Assembly: GCF_024679095.1 (NCBI RefSeq)
Contig: NC_066552.1
Coordinates: 12,647,201-12,711,200, forward strand
Origin: Eriocheir sinensis
Lineage: Eukaryota > Arthropoda > Malacostraca > Decapoda > Varunidae
Direction of reading: 5' to 3'
Length of the DNA stretch: 64,000 bases
Part shown: piece by piece, positions 28,225 through 40,510 of the stretch
Position numbering within the stretch: the stretch's first letter is position 1
Layout of the letters: each line of letters starts with the position of its first letter
Translations under genes and position numbers: made by a program
The notes under the pieces: generated by a model
What the model saw: only the letters and a program-made list of their open reading frames with translations
The model's database searches: none
What the model was told of the DNA's origin: nothing

Positions 28225-28410
28225 TCCACAAAGCCCATAACACATATAATTTACGACGCGTCTCCTACCACTCTTGATCTATGTCCTGCGCCTCGGCCTC
28301 TGCCTCTTATGGCCTGCTGGGTATGATTATATTGTATCATTAAGCGGACCAGATGCAGCGCGGGCCCCAAAAGATATGTGTGTTGTGCGCCGCGGGACGA
28401 CTGTGTGGTT
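28225..28410. other. Complex non-repetitive island
   Basis: About 185 bp of balanced, CpG-containing sequence ends abruptly at a (TC)n tract. No supported frame or RNA. Confidence 0.3.
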
Positions 28411-28963
<553 letters not shown>

Positions 28964-28972
28964 AGAGGAGAG

Positions 28973-29290
<318 letters not shown>

Positions 29291-29299
29291 ATGCTGCTT

Positions 29300-29418
29300 C
29301 GCAGGATGGCCCGAGCAGGGGGTGGGGTCACTACCCCAATGTTTGGTCGGAGTTGGTCAAAAGTCCTAGTGAGTTGGTCAAAATTTGATTTTTTTTTTTT
29401 TTTTTTTGTTAGGCAGGA
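29300..29418. repeat. Dispersed GAGTTGGTC-pair module, copy 1, with T tract
   Basis: Two GAGTTGGTC words 21 bp apart (29,350 and 29,371), preceded by a CCCCAATGTTT word and followed by a T tract of about 19. Related modules occur at 30,640-30,965 and 44,205-44,315. Confidence 0.6.
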
Positions 29419-29928
29419 ATGGCCACAGGCGGGGAGGGATCAGGGAGCATGGATGGCCCGACTGCGTTATTCGGAACTGTATACTGGCTCAGTATCATCA
29501 CTCTTGAACCAGCCTCTCTTTCTATCTTCTATCGATATTTCCACGCTGACTGCTCTTCTGAACTTGCTAACTGCATGCCTCCCCCCCTCCCGCGGCCCCG
29601 CTGCACTCGACTTTCTACTCATGCTCAGCCCTATACTGTCCAAACCCCTTATGCAAGAGTTAACCAGCATCTTCACTCTTTCATCCCTCACGCTGGTAAA
29701 CTCTGGAACAATCTTCCTTCATCTGTATTTCCTCCTGCCTACGACTTGAACTCTTTCAAGAGGAGGGTATCAGGACACCTCTCCTCCCGAAGCTGACCTA
29801 TCTTTCGGCCGCCTCTTTGGATTCTTTTTAGGAGCAGCGAGTAGCGGGCTTTTTTTGTTGATGTTTACTTTTTTTGTGCCCTTGGACTGTCTCCTTTGCT
29901 GTAAAAAAAAAAAAAAAAAAAAAAAAAA
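29419..29928 (+). mobile_element. LINE 3' end (RT C-terminus, 3' UTR, poly(A)), 5'-truncated
   Basis: The plus strand encodes a C-terminal LINE segment in a frame running to a stop at 29,794-29,796. The conserved tail is FIPHAGKLWNNLPSSVF then YDLNSFKRRVSGHL, typical of the end of many non-LTR reverse transcriptases. The first part of that frame (about 29,419-29,520) looks non-homologous, so the real junction may lie near 29,480-29,550. The 3' UTR has GGAGCAGCGAGTAGCGGGC and GTGCCCTTGGACTGTCTCC and ends in about 28 A residues at 29,901-29,928. I recall this 3' UTR as common in decapods; that is unsearched. The RT catalytic core is absent, so it is dead on arrival. Confidence 0.8.
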
Positions 29929-30140
29929 GCCTCCTGCAGGGGTTAGCGCTGGCTATGTTTGGGTGATCCTCCAAATCCTTCCATGCACATTATGTGCTCC
30001 AGGTGGAGTAGATGGTGACATGTGGATAGCTTTAAGACACTCGGCAGTGAATAAGGGTTTGCCTGTAGACTGTAGTAGGGCTGGAACTCGGCACCCTGAG
30101 AACGTAACCACAACACGCTCACCACTCACCACCTCACTGC
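29929..30140 (-). mobile_element. Probable tRNA-related SINE, tail facing the LINE tail
   Basis: Read on the minus strand from about 30,140, a GTGGTGAGCGTGTTGTGG segment resembles a pol III A box region. GAGTTCCAGCCC, about 35 bp later, resembles a B box with one mismatch. A unique body follows, ending CCCTGCAGGAGGC next to the T/A tract. Structure and spacing fit a tRNA-derived SINE head. The 3' end abuts the poly(A) of the LINE on the other strand, so either the two elements inserted tail to tail or the tract is shared. The family is not identified. Confidence 0.45.
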
Positions 30141-30184
30141 TTTTATTTGACCATCTGAGGTCACCTCAGATGGTCCAATAAAAG
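30140..30184. repeat. Hairpin at SINE-like element edge
   Basis: Arms of 22 bp (30,140-30,161 and 30,163-30,184) pair with one mismatch and a 1-base loop. The arms contain TTTGACCATCTGAGGT and its complement. Confidence 0.85.
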
Positions 30185-30189
30185 TTTAA

Positions 30190-30531
<342 letters not shown>

Positions 30532-30639
30532 GGTTGTTAGAAAGAAATAAAAAAAAGAAGAGAAATGACGGCGAGTGACTACACTGTAATTTATAATTTC
30601 TAAGTGAATAGTCCCCCCCACTTTTTTTTTCCTAGTTTT

Positions 30640-30965
30640 GAGTCAAACTGGGATGGTGCGGGGAACAGGTAGCCTGAGCGGCTGCCGGCTGAGGTACGGC
30701 AGGGTACAGGCCTATCTTGTACCTGGGTACCCCAGTCCCCGCACTAATGTTTGCTCTGACTATGAGCCTCTTGAGTTGGTCAAAAAATACTCATTGAGTT
30801 GGTCTGAGCCGCTGAGCGAGGGAGAGAGCGATGCCGAGACGGGTCACAATAGGGGAGGGATATTCCCCCAATGTTTACTCTGTCCGCATAGGCAGGTTCG
30901 AACCTCGATGGCCTGGCCCGATCCCAGCCTCCCGGGACCAAGCCGCCCCCCACCGGTCATTCAGT
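30640..30965. repeat. Dispersed GAGTTGGTC-pair module, copy 2, with B-box-like site
   Basis: GAGTTGGTC occurs at 30,773 and 30,795. A GGTTCGAACCTC box at about 30,895 matches the pol III B box core, and a TAGCCTGAGCGG segment at about 30,670 matches the A box consensus loosely, but the two are too far apart (about 225 bp) for one simple tRNA-like promoter. A repeat derived from a SINE or a composite is likely. Confidence 0.45.
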
Positions 30966-30969
30966 GAAC

Positions 30970-31453
30970 CGCCACTTTTTGTTATAGTTTTGCGAATTTT
31001 GAGATGTGCAATAAGCGTAAGTGATTATTTGACAAGCTTTCTGGTCCGAAATCACTGAACGTGTGATTCGCTGCGCTGGTCGCTGCGACGCTGTTAAAAT
31101 GCTCCCAAGATGTCAACACCGATAACAGCACGTGACTCAAGCCCAGCGATCCGGCTGAGGAAAATGGCACCACGTAATGGAGGAAACAACTTGGTGTGAT
31201 GCTTGGAGCCAGGCTATGTGACGCTACCTAATTCATATGTTGCAGGTAAGGCTTGAGGCTTCTCAAGTATCTATTAATTTAGTTTTATGTATCATGCCCA
31301 AAGGGGCCAGAGACTATAGGCTAGCACTGTTTTACTGTGTAGCAAATGTACATGCTTACAATGGTGAAGGTGTTAATATTATTAATAAGCCGTGCGTAAC
31401 GCATTATGCACTTGCCTTGTGCCCTTGTTGTGCTTACTGTAAGTACTCTGTAG
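30970..31453. other. Unique stretch, no gene seen
   Basis: Balanced AT-richer sequence. A 75-codon frame at about 31,237-31,464 has no recognisable motif. Confidence 0.3.
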
Positions 31454-31676
31454 CTAGCTTGTAGGCATGAAAAAATGACTGGATGTATAATGCGTGGTAG
31501 GTAGTGGTATAGTCACGCTGTGTTGACTGCCTGTGCATGCCATACGTTAGTGTAACTGACAACTATACGGTCTGTACCGTACAGTTGTCTGGCAATATGG
31601 CACGCACAGCGTGACTGTACCACCGTCTACTACGAATTATACATCCAGTCATATTATTTCACATGCCTACAAGCTA
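31454..31676. mobile_element. Foldback (palindromic MITE-like) element 1
   Basis: The left half, starting AGCTTGTAGGCATG, is the reverse complement of the right half, ending CATGCCTACAAGCT, with shared internal words GACTGGATGTATAAT, GTCACGCTGTG and CAACTATACGG/ACAACTGTACGG. The whole 223 bp forms one near-continuous hairpin with almost no loop and a 13-bp asymmetric insertion in the left arm. No coding capacity. Foldback or palindromic MITE-like DNA is the simplest reading. Confidence 0.85.
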
Positions 31677-31755
31677 TACCTAACTGTTAACATTGTTGAT
31701 TTATTGGCATAGATAATATATTATACATTCAGGGGAGAGTGTTTCGGTACTTGAT

Positions 31756-32016
31756 AAGTTTGTCAAAGTAAAATATTGAGAAAATCAGTAACATTGTAAC
31801 AGTGTCTGTATGAATAAAAAAAATCATAAATGATAATTAATTTACCTTACCTATAGTCTGTAGGTAAGGTAACTTACCTTACCTACAGTTTTTGCAGCAG
31901 CAGCAGCAGCAGCACCATGGTGTAAATTAATTAATTATCATTTATGATTTTTTTTTATTCATACAGACACTGTTACAATGTTACTGATTTTCTCAATATT
32001 TTACTTTGACAAACTC
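31756..32016. mobile_element. Foldback (MITE-like) element 2 with (CAG)n loop
   Basis: Arms of about 90 bp (31,756-31,844 and 31,922-32,016) pair almost perfectly, including TTTGTCAAAGTAAAATATTG, ATCAGTAACATTGTAACAG and ATCATAAATGATAATTAA. The loop of about 77 bp holds a smaller palindrome of GGTAAGGTAA and TTACCTTACC words and a run of six CAG units (about 31,896-31,913). Confidence 0.9.
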
Positions 32017-32976
<960 letters not shown>

Positions 32977-33056
<80 letters not shown>

Positions 33057-33080
33057 ATATATATATATATATATATATAT
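32977..33080. repeat. (TA)n microsatellite
   Basis: About 50 TA units with one C interruption near 33,055. Confidence 0.97.
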
Positions 33081-33340
33081 AAGAGAAACTGAGCATATAT
33101 AACCTAAAAAAAGATAAACAAATTAAGGCACCACAACATTTCATAATATTATTATTATGTTGTCATAATCTTGATCTCATCACCAGTAATTCGTAATTCA
33201 TATTATATCACAATGGCCTGTACCATATACTAAAAACGTTTGTCAGTTATTCTAAGCCAATAAAACAGAGAAAAATATAATCACAAATTTTCATCAGCAG
33301 ATAACATTTTTCTAAGAAATGTAGTTAGTGATTCATTTTA

Positions 33341-33555
33341 GTATGTAGCATAGACTACTATACGTACCTTGACTCAACACTAGTCACTAAGGGCCCTATA
33401 ACAAAACAGGGGCGGGTACAGGGTGTAAAGGTGTAGTTACCTGCGCCCCTCACCCTTGTACCGGCCAATAGGCCGCCATGGTTTGTAGGGCCCTTAGTGA
33501 CTAGTGTTCAGTCAAGCCCAAGGACCAAGGTACATATAGTAGTCTATGTATGTAG
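33341..33555. mobile_element. Foldback (MITE-like) element 3
   Basis: The left arm (33,341-33,402) and right arm (about 33,484-33,555) pair through CACTAGTCACTAAGGGCCC and its complement and through an outer TAGTAGTCTATG segment. The right arm has an extra segment of about 15 bp. The central part has CAGGGGCGGGTAC at 33,408, which resembles a hAT terminus. No coding capacity. Confidence 0.8.
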
Positions 33556-33712
33556 TAATTTTTTGTCATGTAATTAAATTTTTATACTGAGGCCCTCCAA
33601 GGTCTAAATCTAGCTCTGCCACCCTCAGTATCAGTCACATGTGTTGCAGTGTTGAAATAGTCATCTAATCTTACTCATCTACTACACTAGGCCTATAGGG
33701 TGGCTGGGAGTC

Positions 33713-33749
33713 AACTATCATCAGTCCCAGGCTGGGACTGATGATAGTT
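33713..33749. repeat. Perfect 18-bp hairpin, 1-base loop
   Basis: 33,713-33,730 and 33,732-33,749 are exact reverse complements (arm AACTATCATCAGTCCCAG). It lies about 200 bp upstream of the first hAT exon. It is too short-looped for a transcription terminator of known type; a small palindromic insertion is likelier. Confidence 0.9.
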
Positions 33750-33944
33750 ATCTCAGATATATAATTACCACATTTACCAGCAGCAAATATGGGCAAATGT
33801 AGGCTCGAGCAACTTTGTGTGTGTGTGTGGCACACAGTGTGTGTGTGTGTGTAATTCACCTCAGATCTGCTGCAGCCTCTGTGTGTGTGTACATATTTAT
33901 ACCTGTACCCTTATGACAGATTGGTGTCGAGACACAAAAGAAGA

Positions 33945-34124
33945 ATGAAGCGATCCAGGCCCAGCAGAAGAACTGTGAAATGCAATGAATGCAAAAAATC
34001 AATGAGTTATGAGTTCTGGAAGAATACCCACTGTACAACAGTTCATCCAACAATTAGAAATCCAAGATATACAGAGATTGATACTCACAACATTGAAAAG
34101 TTTTTTTCAGCAAAGCAGAGAAAG
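33945..34124 (+). pseudogene. hAT transposase, N-terminal zinc-finger exon (candidate)
   Basis: A frame from an ATG at 33,945 encodes a basic start and a finger-like segment with CNEC, then a histidine pair of the type H-x4-H (NTHCTTVHP), then FFSAKQRK. This resembles a degenerate DNA-binding finger of the kind placed at the N terminus of hAT-type proteins. At 34,125 GTATGA could be a splice donor, and the TTTTTAACAG ending at 34,710 the matching acceptor, giving an intron of about 586 bp that now contains a (TC)n tract. The link to the downstream exon is inference from position and frame, not from a transcript. Confidence 0.5.
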
Positions 34125-34413
34125 GTATGAAACTGTATGTTCAATAATTTCCATGTCAAGTATTTTAAGTAATTCTGTATTTAGTTATAATTAAGAAACT
34201 ATAGTTCCATAGTAGTAAGTAGGGTAGGGAGGGTAGAAGTCACCCTCTCCTCTGTCATCCCATTTATCTTTTGTCAAGTTTTGTCTTAGTCAATTGATGA
34301 GGATATTATTATATCAACCTCATCTGACTTCATATATCTAAACCCTCAATTGCTTAGGTCCTTAGGAGCAGGTGGCCTGGTGGAGAATAGGAACTGACTT
34401 CAAATGAGCAGCA

Positions 34414-34417
<4 letters not shown>

Positions 34418-34507
<90 letters not shown>
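34418..34507. repeat. (TC)n microsatellite in candidate intron
   Basis: About 45 TC units. Confidence 0.97.
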
Positions 34508-34510
<3 letters not shown>

Positions 34511-34710
34511 CTTTTGGCTACATGTCAATGATGTCATCTACATAGACATAGTTACAAACTTATAGACAGTGTCAACCGTGAACTCCCAATGTCAGTGACA
34601 GACTCACAACCTGAGCTTGTTTCCATATTTCAAGTAGAATATCAGTCATCAGTGACTGTATAGACTGCACTGCACTGTGTGTGGATTTGAAAATGTTTGA
34701 TTTTTAACAG

Positions 34711-35640
34711 GTTGGTTCTACATCTGATGAACCTGAAGGTCCAATTTTGGAAGTCCTTCACAGTCTGGTGAGGTTGTAGCAGCTGCATTACCAAGCATTT
34801 CAACTGATGTAGACTCCTCATTGCCTCAGCCAGCCTCTACACAGTCTACAACTTCTGTTTCAGCCCCTCCATCAACTGCTGTTCCATCAGAAAGTAAGGT
34901 TACAGATGAGCCTCTCCCACTACCTTCTCCAGTTTCTTCATCACAAACTACTTTGGGTGATGTCCTTCCTGTGCTTCCAAGATCTCCTGCTTCTCCAACA
35001 AAATTACAGAGGGACCTTCCCCACCACAGTCACCACTTCCAGTCCGACCTGCTCCATTCCTGGCTACAGCTTCTGATGTTCCTCCTGCATCACCCACAAC
35101 CTCTGCTACTGTATCACCTAGTAAGGCTACAAATGTCATTTTACCATTGCTATCTCAGGCTGTTGCTCCTTCAAGTTTGTCAGGTCCAGGTACAAAAACA
35201 AGTAGTACTCCAACACATGTCCTTTCAGCAGCTCAAGACACTGCTTCAACAGTTAATACTACTACAGGTGACTATCAGAAATCTTCAGTTGTTCCACTTG
35301 CTCCTACTGTTGTTGAGTTTCATGAGGAGTCCACATCAACATTGTTGAAAAATCTGATAAGCAGCAAGGGACCATGCTTTGTCTGTCAGTGACCCAAAAT
35401 TAGTCAGTGATGATGAATGGATCAAATGTGTCGGCCAGTTAGAAGTGATAACAAATCAGAGTAAGAATCTAATTAACACCGTGAAAAGTGATTGTGTGAT
35501 TGGCAACGTAGAAGAATTTCTGACAAGTGTTGTTTCATCTAGTAAGGAAATAAAATTTCTTTGTGGAAAGTTAGAACTAAAATCTCAAAATTTACTAAGT
35601 CAAGTATTGGAAGAGGCTGCAAACAGAGGACTATTTGACT
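34711..35640 (+). pseudogene. hAT transposase, low-complexity linker region with frameshifts
   Basis: After the candidate acceptor at 34,710 the sequence encodes a Ser/Thr/Pro-rich linker (many SAPPST-, PVSSS- and TTSVS-like runs). It then encodes a more structured segment with DEWIKCVGQLEV and EEAANRGLF. The reading frame changes at about 34,750, again between 35,000 and 35,150, at about 35,385 and at about 35,640, so at least four indels have accumulated. It joins the zinc-finger exon to the transposase core. No catalytic residues lie here. An old, inactive copy is the best reading. Alternative splicing cannot explain frame changes without splice sites at each point. Confidence 0.6.
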
Positions 35641-36906
35641 GATGTTTTACAGAGTGATGACCAAGTTCCCCAGGATCCTGGAAGCAGGCCAGTGGTGCTC
35701 ACTGACAAGCAAAGAATGTACCTTGTAAAGTTAGGCCCATATCAACCAAAACTATCTTCATTTCCTAAAAATGAAGCTATGAAAAAAGTGAAAGACACCA
35801 GTTGTTTTTCGTCAATATGGAATGGTGAATATCCAAATCTAGAATACAGTATTGACACAGATATCTCATATTGCTTTTTATGAAAATTGTTCAGCCATGG
35901 CTTTGACAGAGAAAAAAGTGAACGAGTTTGGATTGAAGGTTTCTGTGATTGGTGGAAAGCAAAAGGCAGTAGAGGAAAAGGGAAACCAGGTAAAATTCAG
36001 TTACATTTTCAAAGCAACAGCCACAAAGCAGCTCTTTTTGACTATGCTACATTCTGCACTGAAAGTGAACGTGTTGATCTGTTGCTAGACAAAAGTAAAA
36101 GAACTAGATTAATTGAAGAAAAGATTCTCCAGCAGCATAGAAATGTCATTGCAATGATGATAGACATCTGTCGCACACTAGCCAGGCAAGGACTAGCATT
36201 TAGAAATGAACCGGAGATGGACTCTAACTTTGAGCAGATTGTTCATCTAATAAGTAGACACAATACAGCAATGAAAGCTTGGCTCACTGAAAGAAATTCA
36301 AGACCATATCACACTACTTACATGAGCAAAAACTGTCTAGATGAATACATAACACTACTTGGTGAAACTGTTCAGAATAATATAGTTAAAGAGATAAATG
36401 ATGCAGGTATTATTGGAATTATTGCAGATACAACCCCTGATATCACTCATGTGGATCAGCTCACTGTGGCAGTTAGATTTGTTGATGCAAATGACATGCC
36501 CAAAGAACGGCTTCTTACAACTGCAGAAGTAAAAGACAAGACAGGAGAAGGTATGGCGAAAGCTATACTAAAAGCCCTTTCTGAAAGCAAAGTAGACACA
36601 GATTCCATTAGATTCCAGACTTATGACAGTGCAGCAACAATGTCTGGAAAGTACAATGGTGCTCAAAAAAAAATATCTTCCATACTAGATAGACCTATCA
36701 CATATATACCTTGCTTACCTCATGGCTCAAATTTGGTGATTGAACATGGCTGCAATGCCAGTAAACTAGTTACATATATGTATGATGCACTGGAGGCATG
36801 TTATGTATTTTTTAGCAGCAGCACTAGTCGTCATGCTGCTCTCAAAGAGAAGCTGGAAATAACTGAAGGTGCAATGCAGTTAAGAAACCTGTCAAAGACT
36901 AGATGA
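35641..36906 (+). pseudogene. hAT transposase core: TTF-type finger and DUF4371-like domain
   Basis: This is the catalytic part of a hAT-superfamily transposase of the ZMYM1/DUF4371 type. A KLGPYQPKLSSFP segment and FSSIWNGEYPNLEYSIDTD lead to the zinc site CFL-x-KLFSHGF, where an in-frame TGA (35,881-35,883) stands where the second Cys is expected. From 35,884 the frame is open for 340 codons: a basic segment, then ALFDYATFCTESERV, RNEPEMDSNFEQI, the first catalytic-type acidic motif IADTTPDITHVDQ (about 36,420), and YDSAATMSGKYNGAQ (about 36,631). A second in-frame TGA at 36,904-36,906 replaces the conserved Trp of the SKTRWS-type motif. Two nonsense mutations at conserved residues make it a pseudogene. 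Confidence 0.85.
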
Positions 36907-37919
36907 AGTGCCAGACCAGAGGCAGTCGAAGCCTTCTGGAGATCCTATGAGGAAATATGTGAAGTGCTGGATGAAATGACAAATGCAACAAAGAAATATG
37001 ATTCAGAAACAAGAACTAAAGCCCATGGTCTGTATATCAAAATTAAGTCATTTGATTTTATAATTGTTCTGATGTTCATAAAAATGTAATGTACAAAACC
37101 AAGCATATGGTAGATGTGTTACAGACAGAGGAACTAGATGTTTCTGGAGCCCTCATTTCAATGGAAAGTACTCTGAAAATACTTCAGTCAATGAGAAGTA
37201 ATGCTGAGGAACAGAAACACTTTGTAGAGGCTGCTCTCAACTTTGCAAGGGGTGTTGATGTTGATGGTCATGAAGAATTCAAAAGGGTACACCGTAGGCG
37301 GAAATTACCTAAAAAACTTGATGATAACCCTGCTTCCAGTGCTGAGTTTACTTTGTATTCATATTACAACAAGGAAATGAATGCAGTGTTAGACGTCATG
37401 ATTTCAGTGCTAGACTCAAAATGTGAAAATCTCAGGTCTTCATTCAAACCTTTCTCAGAAATTCTTGACCCTAATGTGAATGAATATGACACTGAAAGCT
37501 TTGCAGCAGCATTGCAAAATCTGTCAGAAACCTATCCTAGTGAAATACCTGACACTAAGTCTTTAACTCTTGAACTGGAGGTCTTCAACATCCATTTTTC
37601 TAAACATGTAGAGCAACATCCTGAAGTACAGAAAACCATTCGCTCAGCTGCACAGTTTGCATTAAGCTCCCAAAGAAAGCATAAATTATTTCCTCTTTTA
37701 TCAAAAGTTTTCAGACTGTTCTTGACTGCACCACCTTCAGTTTGTAAAAGTGAGAGGTCTTTCAGCAGGCTTAAGCTTTTAAAAACGTACTTGAGAAACA
37801 GAATCAAAGAAAAGAAATTACATTATCTGATGCTTCTGTCTTGTGAGAGTGACCTAACTGATCAGTTGGATCTTCAAGAAATTGTTGATAGGTGGAAAGG
37901 CATGAAAACAGGAGAATAA
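36907..37919 (+). pseudogene. hAT transposase C-terminal region with dimerisation domain
   Basis: Past the TGA the same frame continues (SARPEAVEAFWRSYEEI) to about 37,087. There a 1-base shift moves the protein to the frame that runs from 37,089 to a TAA at 37,917-37,919 (276 codons). This part holds a coiled helical segment (LQSMRSNAEEQKHFVEAAL) and the hAT C-terminal dimerisation motif FLTAPPSVCKSERSFSRLKL then [19 protein letters not shown]. The acidic residue of SERSFS is present. A (TA)n tract begins 20 bp after the stop, and no terminal inverted repeat could be found beyond it, so the 3' end of the transposon is probably lost. Confidence 0.85.
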
Positions 37920-37936
37920 AAATATAGTCATCATCA

Positions 37937-38214
<278 letters not shown>

Positions 38215-38306
38215 TCTTGCTCTTGCTGTACAGGTGACCCGTTGGAGAGTCAGGCCTTCGTATCGGCACGCCCTGTAAAAATAAAAAACAACACAAGCAG
38301 TATCCA

Positions 38307-39813
38307 TTACAAATCTTCCAATTCCCTATTTCTTGCACACCACATCTTTTCCAGAAAACTCTTCATGGCTTCTATAATTCTATCATTTGCTTCATCACTC
38401 AGTCCCAGCAGCAGCAGCATCCATTCCCTCTCTGTCCTTGCAATCCTCCCATTCACATCCCAGCCCATCTCACTCAGTGCCACCCTCATCATCTCCGTCC
38501 TTTCTCTCCGGTACCTCCCGCACACCAGTATCACATGCACGACAGTTTCATCCACACCCCTGTCACACATCTGACACACTTTGCTGCGGGACTCAGACCA
38601 CCTGTAGTTTCTTGCATTCACATTCATACACTGCGCTCGAGCTTGGAAGAGAAGATCACCACCCAGGCTTCCATCATACCAGCTGACACACTGCGGGGCT
38701 TCCTTTTCCCTGTACCACTCCAAAGTAGTCTTTCGCTCCATCACATGCTTCCACCTCCTCAGACCGTCACCTTTCACTGCACTGTCTATCTCTTTCTTCC
38801 ACTTTCTCACATTCCATTCTAGGCCCTCACTATTTCTGTCAGTCACCTTCCATTCAAAGAAACGCCTGCAGTCCTCTCTGCTCACCCACCTGACTCGCAT
38901 ACCACTGTCACCAACCATTCTCATGCAGTTTTTAATCCATTTGCTCTCATGCACACTCCACAAGTAAACCTTCCGTGCCAATCTCGCGTCATCCATTCGT
39001 TCCAGTCTGACTTTGTATCTAAGGGTAGCCTTCCTAAATCTTTCCCTAAAGGTACTCCACCCCATATCACCCCTCAATGCTTCCACCGCTGCATACCTTG
39101 GTGCATTCAAAGCTAACCTACCGATCCTATTTTGCCCTACTTCCAATTTATCCATTTCCAACTCACTCCATGTAATCACCTCCATCCCATACATCACACT
39201 CCACTGCTACACTCTTCCACACCTCTCTCAGCACATCATACTTACATGCTCTCATTCTTGCCGCACTTCCCAGACGGCCCACCCATTGATTAACTAGGCT
39301 AATCTTCTCATTCTTTGTCCTTTCACATCCGCTCGGACTCATCCATACACCCAGGTACTTGTATGCATCTGTTTGCCCTAGCTCTGTGTCTCCTAGCCTC
39401 CAGGTCCTATTTCTCTCATCTTCTGCCCCATTCACAACCATTATCTGACTTTTCTCACTACTATATTTCACTCCAAAATCTCTCCCATACTCATTTACCA
39501 AATCTAATAGTTCCTGCAGTTCCTCCGCTGACTCACTCATGACTACCACATCATCTGCATATAGAAGCACACTTACCCTGTCTTCTCCCACTTTTACTCC
39601 TGCATTCTTTCTCCTCATCCTGGCTGCCAACTCCTCAGTGTACAGACTGAAGAGAGTTGGAGACAGGATGCAGCCCTGCCTAACACCTCTTTCACTCCTC
39701 ACCCACTCTGTCTCTAATGCTCCTAACCTATACCTGGCTCTTGTATCCACATACATGCTCCTAATGATTCGCACTATCTTATCCTCAAACCCACTTTCTC
39801 CAGTACCTTGCAC
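38307..39813 (-). pseudogene. LINE reverse transcriptase palm, thumb and C-terminal knuckle (second family)
   Basis: Segment 39,813-39,163 carries RGVRQGCILSPTLFSLY (B block), SVLLYADDVVVMSES (catalytic C block), SEKSQIMVVNG and TDAYKYLGVWM. A frame change at about 39,190 leads to segment 39,197-38,307, with MYGMEVITW, LERMDDARLARKVY, and the zinc-knuckle-like [19 protein letters not shown] (about 38,580). The knuckle is common in several LINE clades after the RT. The stop is followed by a short 3' UTR and a TA tract. Confidence 0.87.
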
Positions 39814-40480
39814 ATCACCTCCCTGTTCACTCTATCATACGCTTTCTCAATATCAAGAAACCCAAGATACAACGGACTTCCATTCTTCCTTTTCCTCTCT
39901 ATCATCTCATTTACCACATACATATTGTCCTCTGCCCTCCTGTCTGTGAAAACCATTCTGCTCCTCACCCAGCACTCTCTCTTTCAATCCACTTACACAG
40001 CCTTTCATTCAACACAGCACAGAAAATCTTTCCCACCGTATTCGCCAGGGCTATCGGCCTATAATTCTTCAGTTCTTTCTTACTCTTATGTCCTCCCTTG
40101 TGTATCAGAGTCACTCTGCATTTGTTCCATTCCCGAGGCACTCTCTCATTCTCCCATACACAGTTGAATAGCTCAGTCATCCTGTCTATCACCACCTCAC
40201 CTCCATTCTTATACAATTCATACGGGATCTCATCCAGCCCTGCTGCCTTGCAATTCTTCTGCTTCTTCAAACATACCTCGACTTCCTCTCTGCAAATTCT
40301 CTCATTCAGCTCACCCGCATCCTTCCTCTCAAGCGTTACACATCCCTCTCTCACCTCAAAAACCTCACCCACCCCTCCAATCTCTTCCCAGAAACCTTTT
40401 ATGCACTCTTTCATTCTATATATGTTCCTGATATCCTCACCATTTACTTTCAGGCACTCCAAATTTTCACTTTCAGTCAC
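39774..40480 (-). pseudogene. LINE reverse transcriptase, fingers and palm start (second family)
   Basis: Two frame segments (40,480-39,965 and 39,968-39,774) hold the RT entry region: LKKQKNCKAAGLDEIPYEL, REWNKCRVTLIHKGG, LKNYRPIALANTVGKIF, then, after a frameshift at about 39,970, FTDRRAEDNMYVVNEM and the A-block LGFLDIEKAYDRVNREVM with its catalytic Asp. The frame then shifts again to the next segment. Confidence 0.85.
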
Positions 40481-40510
40481 ACTCTCTCACCCCTCAAGAA
40501 TTTATACCAT

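Noticed and set aside
30638..30967. 109-codon plus-strand frame over the B-box-like repeat
   Set aside because: No homology recognised and it coincides with a dispersed repeat module.
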